From assembly GCF_026230105.1 (NCBI RefSeq), contig NC_079477.1, forward strand, positions 14,079,001 through 14,143,000: a stretch of 64,000 nt of DNA, written 5' to 3'. Source of the stretch: Diorhabda sublineata. Taxonomy: Eukaryota; Arthropoda; Insecta; Coleoptera; Chrysomelidae. Below the pieces are notes generated by a model that ran no database searches, was not told the DNA's origin, and was given only the letters and a program-made list of their open reading frames with translations. The translations under genes were made by a program, and so were the position numbers. Numbering within the stretch: position 1 is the stretch's first letter; every line of letters starts with the position of its first letter. Shown here piece by piece: positions 1 through 12,348 of this stretch.

Positions 1-954
1 TGAAGAAAAGTTAAGAATAGGAAAGAATAAGAGAACAGCTTTGTAGTTGTAAGAAGAGTTGCCGTCTTTCTTCTCAAGATGTTCGTGTATGCCATAATGT
101 TCTTTTCTGATAGAAACATTTCTCTTTCAAAAAAAGTTTGAAGTTAAGAACCAGGAAGAAGTCGATGGCGGGCAGATCTGGTGAAGATGGTGAGTGATCA
201 ACCAATTCGAAGTACAGTTTGTGAACTTTAGTTACGACGATTATCGAAGTGCATTATCCTGATGGAAACGCACTCTTCTGTTGGATTAAATTTTCGAAGC
301 AGGTCCGTCCTTTGTAATCAAAACTATTCTTTTGTTCCATCCATAGGAACAATTCGGTTCAAGAAGTCTACATCGTTTTCAAATCGAGCACAGATCGAAC
401 GCGATGCTTCTACCCTCGCACGCTTTTGGTCAACATCCAAACATTTGAGGATCCATTTCGTAGCAATTTTTCTTATATCCAAATTGACGTGAACTATATG
501 ATGAACATGTTCGTATGAATTATTCAGTGCTTCAGATATCCGTTGAACTGCATCGATATTTTCGGGGACTAACACATCAACTGGCCTTCCCGATCGGTAA
601 ATCCATCTTCAATGGAAAAGTTACTTCTTTTGAAGCTTGCAGTCCAATTTTTAATGGTCGCATACGAGGGACATTGATCACCAAGGGTATTAAGCATTTC
701 TTCGTAAATCTGCTTACCTCTTAACCCTTTTAAATACAGGTATTTGATGATGGCTCGATACTCCAATTTTTCGATTTTCACAATTACAGTGGACATCTTT
801 TTTCTTTTAATTTATTGCGTAACCCTGGTTTACTTTTTTGACGTTAAACTTTACACTGACACTTCTAATAAGTTATTGTTCGTTGCTATGGTAACGCAAT
901 ATTTTGTTTATGCATGGAACTGGTCTAGGCTAAATAGATATCAATACATCCTCG
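1..954 (-). mobile_element. Decayed mariner element, cut by the window edge
   Basis: Transposase remnant of the mariner family, a cut-and-paste DDD transposase. On the minus strand the N-terminal helix-turn-helix part starts near 794 (LEYRAIIKYLYLKGLRGKQI) and runs to about 575. A second frame at 575-324 carries the later HTH (RISEALN, VHHIVHV) and the first catalytic motif, MDG in place of the usual MDET. After a large internal deletion, HQDN (second Asp) lies near 250-270 and SPDLPAIDFF (third Asp) near 150-182. All three catalytic Asp codons can be seen, but in different frames, and the WVHH-type segment between the first and second is missing. The 5' terminal repeat probably ends at 954, next to a TA. 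The 3' end is outside the window. Family identity is firm; the copy is dead. Confidence 0.9.
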
Positions 955-1004
955 TATTATACAATTATTATTGTATGGCATCATGATCAGTGTACGTTTC
1001 ATTC

Positions 1005-2240
1005 GTGTATATCTTTTCTTGGTATATTCTTTATATAACTTGTTAGTACAGTGTTGAATCTTTTTAGTGTATTTTTTTTCATATCAATTGGTAGGTTGTT
1101 ATATAATACAGTCCCTAAGTAAAAAGAACTTCTGTGTCCCATTTTCTTGCTCATAAGGGTTAATTTGGTTTATTCCTAGTTTCACAGCCATGTGTTCGTT
1201 CATGTAATTTATCTCTGTTTACGTATTGTCTTAAATTGACGTGTTAATAAATTTGACTGGTATCTAATGCTTTAGCTTCGATGAAAAATTCATCAGTAGG
1301 ATAGGCTGGGAACACCTTCCCAACCCCTGATTTCATAACTTAACTATTTTATATTCAAGAATGCGACAATTATTTAAAAACTATATAGGATGCTTCTTAA
1401 TTTTTTTGTTAAGTAGTCCACGTGAATGTTCCATTGTAAAGTACGATATAACATTATTCCCAAATATTTAATTTCATTTGCTGGTTTTATTGTGAAAGAA
1501 TTTTATATATTTATATCAAATTTTGGAAGGACTGTCTCAAGGCTGCCGAATGGTAGATAAATTGTTTTTTTTTAAATTCATCGATAATAATCCATAGTCC
1601 AACCAAGTTTTAATTTATACAAATTCCCTTTCTATTTTTAGTTTCAAATTGTACCAGTTTGTGTTCTTATATACAATCACAGTATCATCAGCCAAGCTGA
1701 TGATTTATCCCATATGGTCCAATAAAAATATATTATACATGTAAATAGTGAATAACAATGGTCCAAAGACCGTTCCTTGAGGCACTCTACATGTCATTTC
1801 TTTTGTTGCTTATTTTATCTTTTATTTTGACAGGTTGCTTTCAATATTTTAGATAACTTTCAAAAAAGCTATATGCTTCAATTCTTATTCATAGGCTCTC
1901 TAAGGTTTTTGGTAAAATGGAATGATGAACGGTGTCGAAAGCCTTTGTCAAATCAAGAAATTCCCCTATTACTGGTTTATCTTTATCTATGCATCCGTAA
2001 ATAGTATTTGTTAATAAATGTATTGCATCTTGGGATAACTTATGATTTCCAAATACAAATTAAGAGTTTGAAAGTAAATCATGTTTTTCTAAGAATTTGT
2101 TTACTCTAGTTTTCACAATCTTTTCTAATACTTCTAAAAATTGCTATTTTAACACTGTTTTTGAATGCTTTTGGATATTTCCATGTTTCGAGTGAACTGT
2201 TAATTATTAGAGTGAGTGGATGACATATACAATTCATTAT
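1005..2240 (-). mobile_element. Jockey/CR1-type LINE reverse transcriptase remnant
   Basis: Minus-strand non-LTR retrotransposon, 5'-truncated. Conceptual translation gives the reverse transcriptase motifs in order: a segment like WKYPKAFKNSVKIAIF near 2200; motif A FLDLTKAFDTVHHSIL at about 1920-1965; motif B CRVPQGTVFGPLLF at about 1748-1792; and the catalytic box as LADDTVIVY at about 1680-1702. Further on come the KYLGIML segment and a C-terminal LGTVLYNNLP segment near 1060-1130. Frame changes and stops occur throughout, so it is not functional. The short C-terminal tail after the RT fits the Jockey/CR1 group, but I cannot fix the clade. It abuts the mariner copy on the left. Confidence 0.85.
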
Positions 2241-4219
2241 AATTTACAGCGTTTCAGCACACCCAGGGTTTTTTTGGGTTTCAAGTCGTTATTAATTATT
2301 CATTTTACCTCACTCTCAGGAGAGTGGAAACGAATATAACAATTGGCTTGGACTTTAAGATTAACCATCCAAATGGACCGACTACGATGTGATCCTTTTA
2401 TGAAAATTGTTTCTGTCTCTCAGTCCACAGAAATATTAATTCATTTGTAGGAAAACTTGAAATTAAGTAGGTTCTTAAGTAGAAGGTGATTATAAACTAC
2501 TAACTTTGTTGAAACAATTGAATTCGACTCAAAAAATATTCAGAGCTTTTTTTAAAAATATGTTTGTGTACAAGTAAACATAAATGTTACAATTCTCGTC
2601 TTTAGCTTAAGTCTTTTAAGTGACGAATTACGTTACAATCTAACACCGCTGTCTCTGTTTTAAACGTATGTCCACCGTATAAGAATAAGAGAATGAGTGA
2701 GTAGAGACCAAGGAGGTTATCTGAATACCACTTGTTTTAGGACCCGGTCGTCGGGTCTTGGAAATTTACGAGCTCGGCCTATGACCGCATCACCTGGATT
2801 TTCTTCTCTCTGAATTTGACACCAACGTGCTGTGAATTACGATCTCATTCAAATTTCAAATTAGATGCTGAAGTTACGACCTCATATTTATTCGGTACGT
2901 CTCAACAATAAAAAATTATAAGAGATAATTTGAATGATTGTGTGGAAACTTTAGCAGATATATTTGCGAATTTATCGCGTTCATGTCAAATTAGGACGAG
3001 ATATTCGAGCTTAATTGCTCTCAAGTATTTACGATTATTAACAGAAATTTATTTAGAAGGAACGAGATATATGTAATTTATTATTTGTATCAGGCAAATA
3101 CAATGGATTCTTGAGAGAACGTCATAAATTGCCAAAAACAAAGATATATTGTGTGACTTAATCTAACTCCACATAACGAAGAAATGCTACAGGTGGATGA
3201 GACGGGCTAAACCTGGGGAAAATCACACGAAAAAGTTAGGATTCTGTGTAATAGACATATCAAGAATATCTCAACGAATGTTACAGCGGCCATCACGATT
3301 TGCAAAAAGTAGCATACAAAAGGTGAAAAAGTAAGTTTGCATACTGCGATTGATGTACACCATGCTAATAGTAGCCTACGCAGCAATCATATGGTAGGAA
3401 AATTCAATCAATAGTTGACACATCAGAAGAATTACATTATTAGATAGTACTTGTTATAATGTGCCAACGGAAATAATGACATTAGAAAAAGAAGGCCGAG
3501 GAAGCGCTAGGGAAATATCATACAGACTTTAAAAGGATTAGATCAGTAACGAAGCAGATTTTATTCCACAAACTTTATTTCTCCTGAATTTGATCGTGTT
3601 TCAAGAATCTTCATTTTTTTATAATTGGATGTTTGGATAATTGGATGATTTTTTTATAGTAATGAAGACTTTTCACTATATTTTCCAAATAAGTATATTA
3701 ATGGCAGAACATCCAGTGTATGAGTGTAGTCCTCAAATTTATAAGTCTCGCTATTGATCCTTCCAATGTAAAATACTTTTGGAAATTTATTATTCAAGTC
3801 CAACATATATTTCGTGTCTTTACCAATTCGCAATTAAAATACTAAATTCTCACTTGTAATTGTTAATACGATTAATCGCGTGTACGTGCTAACTCCAAGT
3901 AGCTGCATTCAGTATTTTCTAAATTCTGTTCGTAAACAAATTACTCACACGGAGGCCATCGTTTAAAGAAAAGCTCAAATGAACTCACGATCACAAATTA
4001 GAAGTTAATTCAGCGCTGGATTTCCCACGCGTTTATCATCGACTTATTAAAGAAAACGAAATAGGTTGTTTAAAATCGCAGTTGGGTATATACCAGGGTA
4101 CAAGGAATTGTTTTTCGGAGAAAAATTCTTAGACTAACATTAACTGGTTCTCAGATTTCATTCAATCGTAGATTATACTCTATTATACTCAAAGTACTGT
4201 TCACGATATTATTCTAATA
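2241..4219. other. Unassigned stretch, possible LINE scrap
   Basis: AT-rich sequence with no ORF I can assign. At 3330-3540 on the plus strand the conceptual reading CILRLMYTMLIVAYAAIIWW followed by a TEIMTLE segment resembles the post-RT region of R1/LOA-type LINEs, where TYA-WW and TPTAALE-like blocks occur. The match is too weak and broken to call an element. Around 2740-2790 there is a short GC-richer patch with no recognised content. Confidence 0.3.
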
Positions 4220-5495
4220 TCAACATTTGTAGCTTTTATGACCACTATTGTCGCCTGCATACCAAATAGTACGTCCGGTGTGTTTATTTGGTGTGGGTAC
4301 ATCTATTTTCTTACTAAGATCACAGTGCCGCCGGAACGTCCGTTTATATCGTCTAAAATTGATATAAATATTCCATTCTTTTTTCGATACATAGATAATT
4401 ACATTACTGTTGTACCAAATAATCAAATTGAAAATATAAATAAAAAATTCAATTCTATCATAAAAAACTTCAATTCACAATCGAGGTTGAGCAAAATAAC
4501 AAAATCAATTTTCTTGATGTCACAATATATAAAATTAACAATAACATAAGAACAGAATGGTATACGAAACCAACTTGGTCCTCAAGATACTTCAATTCGT
4601 GTCATCCTATGTCACAAAAAAGATCAGTGATACTAAGTTTGGCTGATGGATCTGTCCAACTATCAGATCCTGAATTTAAATGCTTAACTGTTCAAAAAGC
4701 AAAAACTGCATTGAAAGAAAATAATTATCCGGAAAAAATGATAAATAACATATTCAAGAAAAGGATAAACAGATACTACAATCAATTAAAAAACAGAAAC
4801 GAAACATCAAAACATAAAACATTTTTCCTTACTAAATGTACAGACTTTCCCAACAATTAACAAATTATTTCAATAAATATGATATTAGTATAAGTAATAA
4901 AGGACATAATACATTATCCAAATATTTCACTAAATTAAAATCTAAAACACCAAAAAACGAAAGAACTAATATTATATATCAAGTGCCTTGTACTAATTGT
5001 AACGCTGTCTACATAGGGCAAACCTCTCAGTATTTAGAAAATAGACTAAGAGGTCATCAATACGATAAAAAATAGAACTGCGTTAACGAATCATGATATA
5101 TCAAAAAAACATAATTTCAATTATAAAGATTAAAAAATTCTTGAAACGGAATCTAATGCACAAAAAAGGGCATTTTTAAAAATGGTTCACATTCATAAGA
5201 ACGAAAAAGCTATATGATAAAATGATAAAAAAGATATAAATAATTTAAGTAAAATTTATAGATCTATTTTGTAAATTCTAATAAAACTAGAAATAATTTA
5301 ATTGATTACTACTATATATTTGTGATATAGGGACCAAGGAAAAATTAATTTTTCTTATTAGATAAAAGTTCTAAGTTGATATTCATGATGAAGTTGGTCT
5401 ATGAATCAATATAAATAAGCAAATTATCAGTGTCCAATATCATATTTTGATAAAGACTTAAACAAATGTCGAAACGTCAAAATTTATCTTTTTTT
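4220..5495 (+). mobile_element. Penelope-like element, RT end plus GIY-YIG endonuclease
   Basis: Penelope-like retroelements pair a reverse transcriptase with a GIY-YIG nuclease. Here the plus strand has IPFFFRYIDNYITVVP at about 4365-4415, matching the RT catalytic block RYVDD with the second Asp changed to Asn. A frameshifted stretch reading FLDVTIYKINNNIRTEWYTK follows, then a linker ORF (4609-4860). The GIY-YIG start is VPCTNCNAVYIGQTSQYLE near 4981-5045, with LRGHQYD after it. The C-terminal KILETES and MVHIHKNEKA segments are readable to about 5220. A GAAACGTC motif near 5470, as in many Penelope-like 3' regions, suggests the end lies close to 5495. Several frameshifts and stops make it inactive. 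The upstream RT fingers region is missing. Confidence 0.85.
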
Positions 5496-5552
5496 TAAAT
5501 TATCAAAAAAACTAATTTTAAAACAAAAGAAACCTAAAATCAAGAACATTTA

Positions 5553-5556
<4 letters not shown>

Positions 5557-5625
<69 letters not shown>
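5557..5625. repeat. (TA)n microsatellite
   Basis: About 34 uninterrupted TA units lie just downstream of the Penelope-like element. Such pure tracts are prone to length change and assembly error. Confidence 0.97.
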
Positions 5626-5629
<4 letters not shown>

Positions 5630-6069
5630 ACATAAAAATAATTTTAAATAATATTTTATTGATAAATTGGTACAACAAAGTAATAACATTGTACTTAGTC
5701 TGTCACCATATCATTGTCAATTTAAATCTATAGAATAGATTTAAGTCTAAGTAAAAAGTGTAGATGTAGATGTAGAAAAAGATGTAAAGGATCTTCTAAT
5801 ACAACCTTTGGAAAATGTGACAAACATTCACTGACAAAATTGTGTTGCACATGTCATAGAAGAAGAGCATAAAATGTTAGATATGATTTTTGATGATCTT
5901 ATATAACTGATAATCGTTTCTTCCTTTAATGATTACAGTTAGGCGGATTCTCATTGAATAATTATTTATAATTTTTCATAAGTTTTTATAACTTATTTAT
6001 TCAGTGTTTCTTGCATTAACAAATAGTGGGCAATGTAATTTATAGTTCTGATATAGTGTAAAATGTTTA

Positions 6070-6590
6070 TTGATTACAAATAAGAATAATAATAATAATA
6101 ACAAAAACATCATCACGACCTCAACCAGCCGCGTGTTGAAAAAGAAGCTTCAAAAATATGACTTACTGGCGGCAATCTCTTTCCAGAGACTTATTCAACA
6201 TATAACATCTGCTTGTAGTGTGTTAGCTAAGACCGACTATCTACACCGGCAAAACCAAGTGTGTGAAATCATTCACCAGAAACTGGCCGACAAGTTCGGT
6301 CTTCTCAATATGTATTCTCCGTACTAGAAGTACCAGCTGCAGAAGGTGGTTGAAAATGACAATTTTAGACTCTACTATGAGAGGTCCATTATCACCGATA
6401 GACAGGTGACGAATAGCAGACCTGACATCGTGGTGGTTGATTGATGTGTCAATTCAGTCTTGTCGATGTAGCTTTATCGAACATTCGTAATGTACTCAAA
6501 AAACACCAGGAGGAACTGAGCAACTACGCGGATCTCGCAATTGAGTATCATTTCTTATTAAAGAGTACTGAAATTACTGTTTCAGAATGA
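6070..6590 (+). pseudogene. LINE C-terminal fragment with PD-type motif
   Basis: The ORF at 6070-6327 gives a segment ACSVLAKTDYLHRQNQVCEI, then HQKLADKFGLLN. Past one in-frame stop the same frame continues through NDNFRLYYERSIITDRQV to RPDIVVVD at about 6418-6441. After a frameshift, NIRNVLKKHQEELSNYADLA runs to a stop near 6589. This layout (HNQVC, then a KLYYDR-like segment, then RPDI with a ValAsp strand) is that of the region after the reverse transcriptase in some insect LINEs. The RPD...D pattern would fit a PD-(D/E)XK-type nuclease; that assignment is inference. The reverse transcriptase itself is absent. The poly-Asn start is simple-sequence DNA and not the true N terminus. Confidence 0.6.
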
Positions 6591-9500
6591 GGATTAACTA
6601 TAATAGATTTTCTATTGATAAATAAGCCGTATACCATTTGGAAATTTTCTGTATTATAAAGGTACTTATCTAATCTCGCTATGACATATTTCAAATGAGA
6701 AATTTATGAAAGTAAAGTAATTATTCTGCTAAAGTGTATCAAATACCCATATTTTTGATGATTTATTTCTATTTTCAAATCAAACAAGTTCTTGTACTTG
6801 CAATGGAACATTTTCTTATATTTCATACCCAACCAATTTGATCTTCACTTCTTCTATAGCTCAATTTTCAATAACCAAATATACTCTAGATTCTGAATAA
6901 TGTTATTTTCGTCGATTGGAATTCTGAATTATTTACCAATAAATCCAAAACTTTTCAAAACCAAATTTAGTCAGCGACATTGCAATTCTTTATTGTATTA
7001 ATTTCACAATTCGTTGTATTTTTTATTTGTTTCATTATTTAGTTTGTGGTTTATTTTTTCCAGACTGTATAATTTTAGTATGACTAGTATTTTATGTCAT
7101 CGCTTCCAATCTAGTAACTTTTCTAGTGGTGTCTAGTGGTGCGACTTAGGTTGCCTAAAATTATGATCCTATTGTCTAAATAGGGATTAATTCAACGAAA
7201 ATTTTCTATTACAAACCATCCCTCGATGCAAATATCAAATGTGATAACACATTTGAAATCAGTCGATTATCGAGAAGATAAATCAAAGGTTTTCTTATTA
7301 GAGTCATTTATTTGTAAGTAACGTTGTAAGAAATAACCAATTAATACTAGTTGTCGATTACATCATGTCCATGTAAAAGTTTCTTTTAGTCTCGTAACTT
7401 TATCTCTATCCGTGTTCTCATCTGGCACACCGAAAAAAACGCTAACGGTGATAAAATAAAACCATAAAAAGAAAATAGTATGTACGTGGTTTGTTTATTA
7501 TTTGCCTATTACAAAGTTTTTATATATCTATCAACCATCACAAAAACGGGATACGTATTTCGAATGATAGAAGTTCTTGATTAAAATATTTACATCGATT
7601 TCTTGTTGTGAAGACGAAAAATATCCATGAACACGTATCTATACTTGTTTATAGTCAAAACAAATTTCATTTTTATTATCTGAATGCACTGATTAAAGTT
7701 CCTAGGAAAGATTAATAACAACAAAAACAAATTCTCTCGTTCTTAATTTTTATTTTGAGTGACAACTGTGTATCTCTAATGAAAATATGTATTTGTTAAA
7801 TCAGTTAATTTAACAATTAGGTCAGTCTCCAGACGTTAGCCAGCGTTATTCATTGAATAAATGAATTTTCATAACATTGAACGTTCATATTATAATTCAT
7901 CTCATTAGAGTTTTGTCTTTTATCATAGAGAAGTTGACTACTTGAGAAACCTTGTGTAAAAAAAACTATTAACCTCAAGAAACAGGTGATATAAAAGAAT
8001 AACAAAATTTCTTCTTTCGTCTGTTGCTTATTAATATGTCTCACTTCTAATGGTCAATTTCAAACTAGACTCGGAGTGAAAAATGTGTATATTGTGATGA
8101 TTTTTTGCTCGTAATTTATCATTAATAGATTGATGGTTGGAGATGAGAATAAATATTTGAATGAATTATTCAATGAAAGTTCTACCGTTGAGAAGTAAGA
8201 CTCAGGGAGTTATATTTCTATATTTGAGAATAATATCTGTGAGAGGTCAATACAATTTTTCGTTGCACCAACAAGGAGGCAATTGATGAAAGAAAGCTTC
8301 TATAATTTGTATATGTGAATGATTACCTTTTTGTATATTGATCTGCTGTGAGATTGTGAGAGCAAGGAATTTCAATAAATAACAATAAATAAAGAAAGGT
8401 AGAGGTGGAACTGTACAGAAGAGAAATATCATGGAAACCACGTGGATGCCACCAATGGGAAAAACTTAAAATTGTAACGCCACTAGTGGCTGTCTCGTGG
8501 TTGCCATGGAATAGTCACGTAGCTTCCACGGAAATGAAAAATACTTTTTGGGTGGCCACTACGATCCGATCAAGTTTTAGAAACTTATTTCATAACTATC
8601 ATCCAGGTAACTGAAATGAGGCAGAAGGTAGCGGTGTAGTTACGGCTATCCAAACAACATCACGTGTTTTCTTCTTTTCGTCCGATCTTTGTCTTGATAA
8701 TTATAAATAATCCAACAAACGGTGATGTTTCAAATTCAAAGTTATTTTTATTGAATAAGTAGCTGTGAAAATGAATCAGGCAACCAATTAGATGATAAGC
8801 CACTTAAAAGTGGAAAAGTCTCTAGCCTAATTGGTGTGGCGACTATGGTTTGTCATTTTCAAGTGCATATATGGTGCGTGTACAGTTATTTTCTGTGATG
8901 GACACTGCTGTGGCCCGATAAACTGTGCCTCAAACACAGGGTACAACTAAGAAGTAATACGGCAGTATCCCTGAAACGGACTAGAGTGCATATAATTGCA
9001 GTTCAAGATTTTGCCGAGGCATTAAACCTACAAAAATACTTTATCGTCGTTTCTTTTTATTATGCACACAAAACTTAAGAAACTACAATGAAACCCAAAT
9101 GTTGTTGACACTAAACAAATTAATGTATAATAATCACTATAGAGTGGTTATCACTTTGAAGAAAATTATAAGGGCGAAAATAATTTTATACTGAATCTAT
9201 ATTATATCAGTCTTAAAATGATATCTTTGGAATTGCAGTTATAATCTGTAGGTACAGTCGGAGATCACGACAGTCGTTTTCCACTTGTAAATTAAATGCA
9301 CTTATTAGTGATCGGATCAAGTCAAAATAGCGTGTTGATCACTCTAAACTCCACTTGAATGTTTTGAAACCGTAAAGTATAAAATGTGATTATCACTGTT
9401 TATACATATTATAAAGTGGACTTAACAAGTGTCGGTATAAGTTATATACTTATGATACTATTTGGAAAGAACAAACGAGAAGCTTGAAGACTTGAAGTGT

Positions 9501-10833
9501 CTAATGACAATTAAATTTTGGAACGAATACGAATAACTAAAACTAATAAGCAAGGCTTATAAATACTAATAAGAACTGAGTTGAACTGAGCGCGAGGAGA
9601 AGGTTGATGGAAAATTATGTTTGTAATAATTTTAAACAACAAGCATTATTTATGGTATAATAAGGAATGTAAACAAGTGATATAGTTGTAACTAATACAA
9701 CTAATATTTTATGCAGGTTGAAATGATATGATAGTTAATATGTTAGTTTGTTATTAAAACCCAGTAATCTTGAAGATATTGTATTATTCCCGATTGGGAT
9801 AAGTCTACATTCACATTAACTATGCGAGGTATCGTACAAGTAACGCTCTATCCTTCAACCTAAACATACACCACAAGGTACTTAATTTACTTACCTACAC
9901 CTAATGGATATAAATTATCGCGTACATGATTCGTCCATTTTTAATTTGTTTGTAGTTGATGTAAATAATACGTAAAACATAATAATCCTTTCATGTAAAA
10001 TGAGAAGTTTCCAAAGAAAACTACTAAAGATTTCATCTCGGTCTAACCACACAACTGCCGTATTAAGTGGAAGTATGCATATATCATTTTTTGTTGTTGA
10101 ACTTCAAAAGCAGCGCTTTCATAAAACGTAAAGTAATTTTTTCAAAGAATCTGAGGGATACTTAACAGGAGACTTACACAAAAGATATTCAACAGAGTTC
10201 TAGGTATATAAACGTAATAATGTTGTCTACGATGAAACTTGCGGCGTATCAGAAATTCTACACTGAGAAATATAAAGGAAAGTATGAGATGTGTGAAACT
10301 CTCTAAGATATCTCGAATAAATAGTACATTATGGGTCTACATGTACGATGCGATAGGAATGAATAAAAAAATTGAGTGATTATTTCTATAACGTAGGATT
10401 ATCATATTTATTTATCGAAATCCAATCTGGAATGGATAGTAGTCAAATTTCAAATGATTGGGTTGCGCTTTGTTTGTCACATATTTTGAAAATGATGACA
10501 AAACATAATAGACCTGAATATAAAAAGAGGTTAGATATATTACGAATCCAAACACACAGCAAGAACTGATATTCTGATTGAAAACTTTGGTCTCTCAATC
10601 GTTTACTTCTTTCATAATATCATTTACATTCAGACACAATAACGATGTGCTGGACTGTGTTTGCTCAATATTATTTAAAAAACTCATGAGAATACTTAAA
10701 AAATAAATTGTGGTTTAATTTAATATTCATGTAAAATGCTTTCAAACGAAAAAATGTGAAAACCAAAAATAATGATTTTCAACTTCATTAGATTTTGATA
10801 GGATTCCTAGTAATTGAATCAATATATAATACA
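6591..10833. other. No recognised genes
   Basis: About 4.2 kb of AT-rich sequence. ORFs here are at most 69 codons and none gives a family motif. A slightly GC-richer patch lies at 8440-8660, and another at 8870-9000 with no readable protein. A small local duplication (TCTAGTGGTG twice) lies near 7118-7140. Confidence 0.5.
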
Positions 10834-11595
10834 AGGGTGCTACTTTAGCTTTGAGAAATGGTAAATCTGATGTGAATATGTCAAATTTGACATTACCATA
10901 AATTTTGACATTATCAATGATGACCGTACTTAGAATTTGTTGTCATACGAGTGCTATTTGATTTGTTTACAGATATTTGAAACATCCATAATGCTCAAAA
11001 AATGGAATTAAATCTTGAACATTTTCAGGTGACGGTTTCCTATGGTTTTCGACGTGGATATAGCCAACAGCAGTCTTCCGATCAATTCGCTTCTGCTTTT
11101 TGTGATAAAGCACCATCTCGAGCCACCGACTTCACTGGTCTTCCCAATTCAAACATCATTGCACTTCGCTACAGGATGAATTTCATGAAGATCGTCCAGA
11201 CAACATCGATGCTGTGCGTAACTGACATTGCAAGATCGTCATATGACATACCGTGAGAATGAGGCATACATTCAATAATGTATGAACATTTAACCGTGAA
11301 AAAGATTTATTCGCGCTGGATACCGCAAAATTTGACAAACTTATTCATATACGAAGCACTTAGAAGCAAATGGTTACCTGTTTTTTCGGAATAACAGGAC
11401 ATGCCGCCACCGTTCATTAGAGCAACGTAGAACGGTCAATTCTGAAGGAATCACCAGTAAATTAGAGAAGCCAATAGCAGAAGACGAACAATTCTCTTGC
11501 AAGACAATACGAGCTCACACACATCAGACAAGCAACAACGTCTCTTAATAGTCAAAACATTGAATTGATAGGTCATGTCATCCGCTGCTAAGTCC
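10834..11595 (+). mobile_element. Decayed mariner element (second lineage)
   Basis: Mariner transposase of a different lineage from the one at the window start. The ORF at 11002-11256 opens with MELNLEHFQVTVSYGFRRGY and SQQQSSDQFASAF, the first HTH. After frameshifts, SIMYEHLTVKKIYSRWIPQN appears near 11275-11325 (second HTH and linker). LLQDNTSSHTS near 11494-11526 carries the second catalytic Asp. The first Asp block and the C terminus are missing. The sequence beginning GGGTGCTACTTTAGCTTTG at about 10836 fits a mariner 5' terminal repeat and untranslated region, but no 3' repeat was found. The copy is non-functional. Confidence 0.85.
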
Positions 11596-11823
11596 TTGTT
11601 TAGCAGCTAATGTATTCTTCGTGGCATAAATTGTGCTCATGCTTGTACAATTGAGGATAATTCAAAATTAAATCAAAAGAGGATTATTGGAATAGTCGAA
11701 TATGTCAATTATCAGAATATCTTCATCTAATATCTTATTCAGAGTAGGAAAAGATTAAAAAAGCGCTTATTTACGTTTTGAACTGACACAATTCCATTCC
11801 ATGGCAATTCAAAATGTATGTGA

Positions 11824-12348
11824 CTATGCTTTGGTCAATACTATCTAATTTTTAAGGCTGCTAAGGCAGGATCAATTTCGAAGAATCACTATTTAACAAA
11901 TAAATTCAATTGAATTTAATGGATAATGTTTAATATATCAATTATAAGATATTCTCGGGATATGTTGAAGCATTATTTAATATGTCATTTTTCTCCTCAG
12001 TTTTAATAGTCCTACAAAATATAAAAATTTGTTAAGATGCTTTGTCATACTTCAAAGCAATATATAAATTTTAGTATTTATTTTGTGTCTATGCTTTGGT
12101 CAATACTATCTAATTTTTAAGGCTGCTAAGGCAGGATCAATTTCGAAGAATCACTATTTAACAAATAAATTCAATTGAATTTAATGGATAATGTTTAATA
12201 TATCAATTATAAGATATTCTCGGGATATGTTGAAGCATTATTTAATATGTCATTTTTCTCCTCAGTTTTAATAGTCCTACAAAATATAAAAATTTGTTAA
12301 GATGCTTTGTCATACTTCAAAGCAATATATAAATTTTAGTATTTATTT
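11824..12348. repeat. Tandem duplication, two 260-bp copies
   Basis: Copy 1 is 11824-12083 and copy 2 is 12089-12348, period 265 bp. Reading both copies side by side I see no difference. They begin CTATGCTTTGGTCAATAC and end TTTAGTATTTATTT. The content is non-coding and unrecognised. Identity this high in otherwise decayed surroundings means a recent duplication or an assembly artefact. Confidence 0.95.

Noticed and set aside
3190..3540. Possible R1/LOA LINE tail
   Set aside because: Only scattered residues fit and the frame breaks often; noted in the region entry but not called as an element.
5740..5875. Cysteine-rich reading (KCRCRCRKRCKG) after the Penelope-like element
   Set aside because: It comes from a GTAGAT/GATGTA-rich simple stretch, has no start and no family motif.
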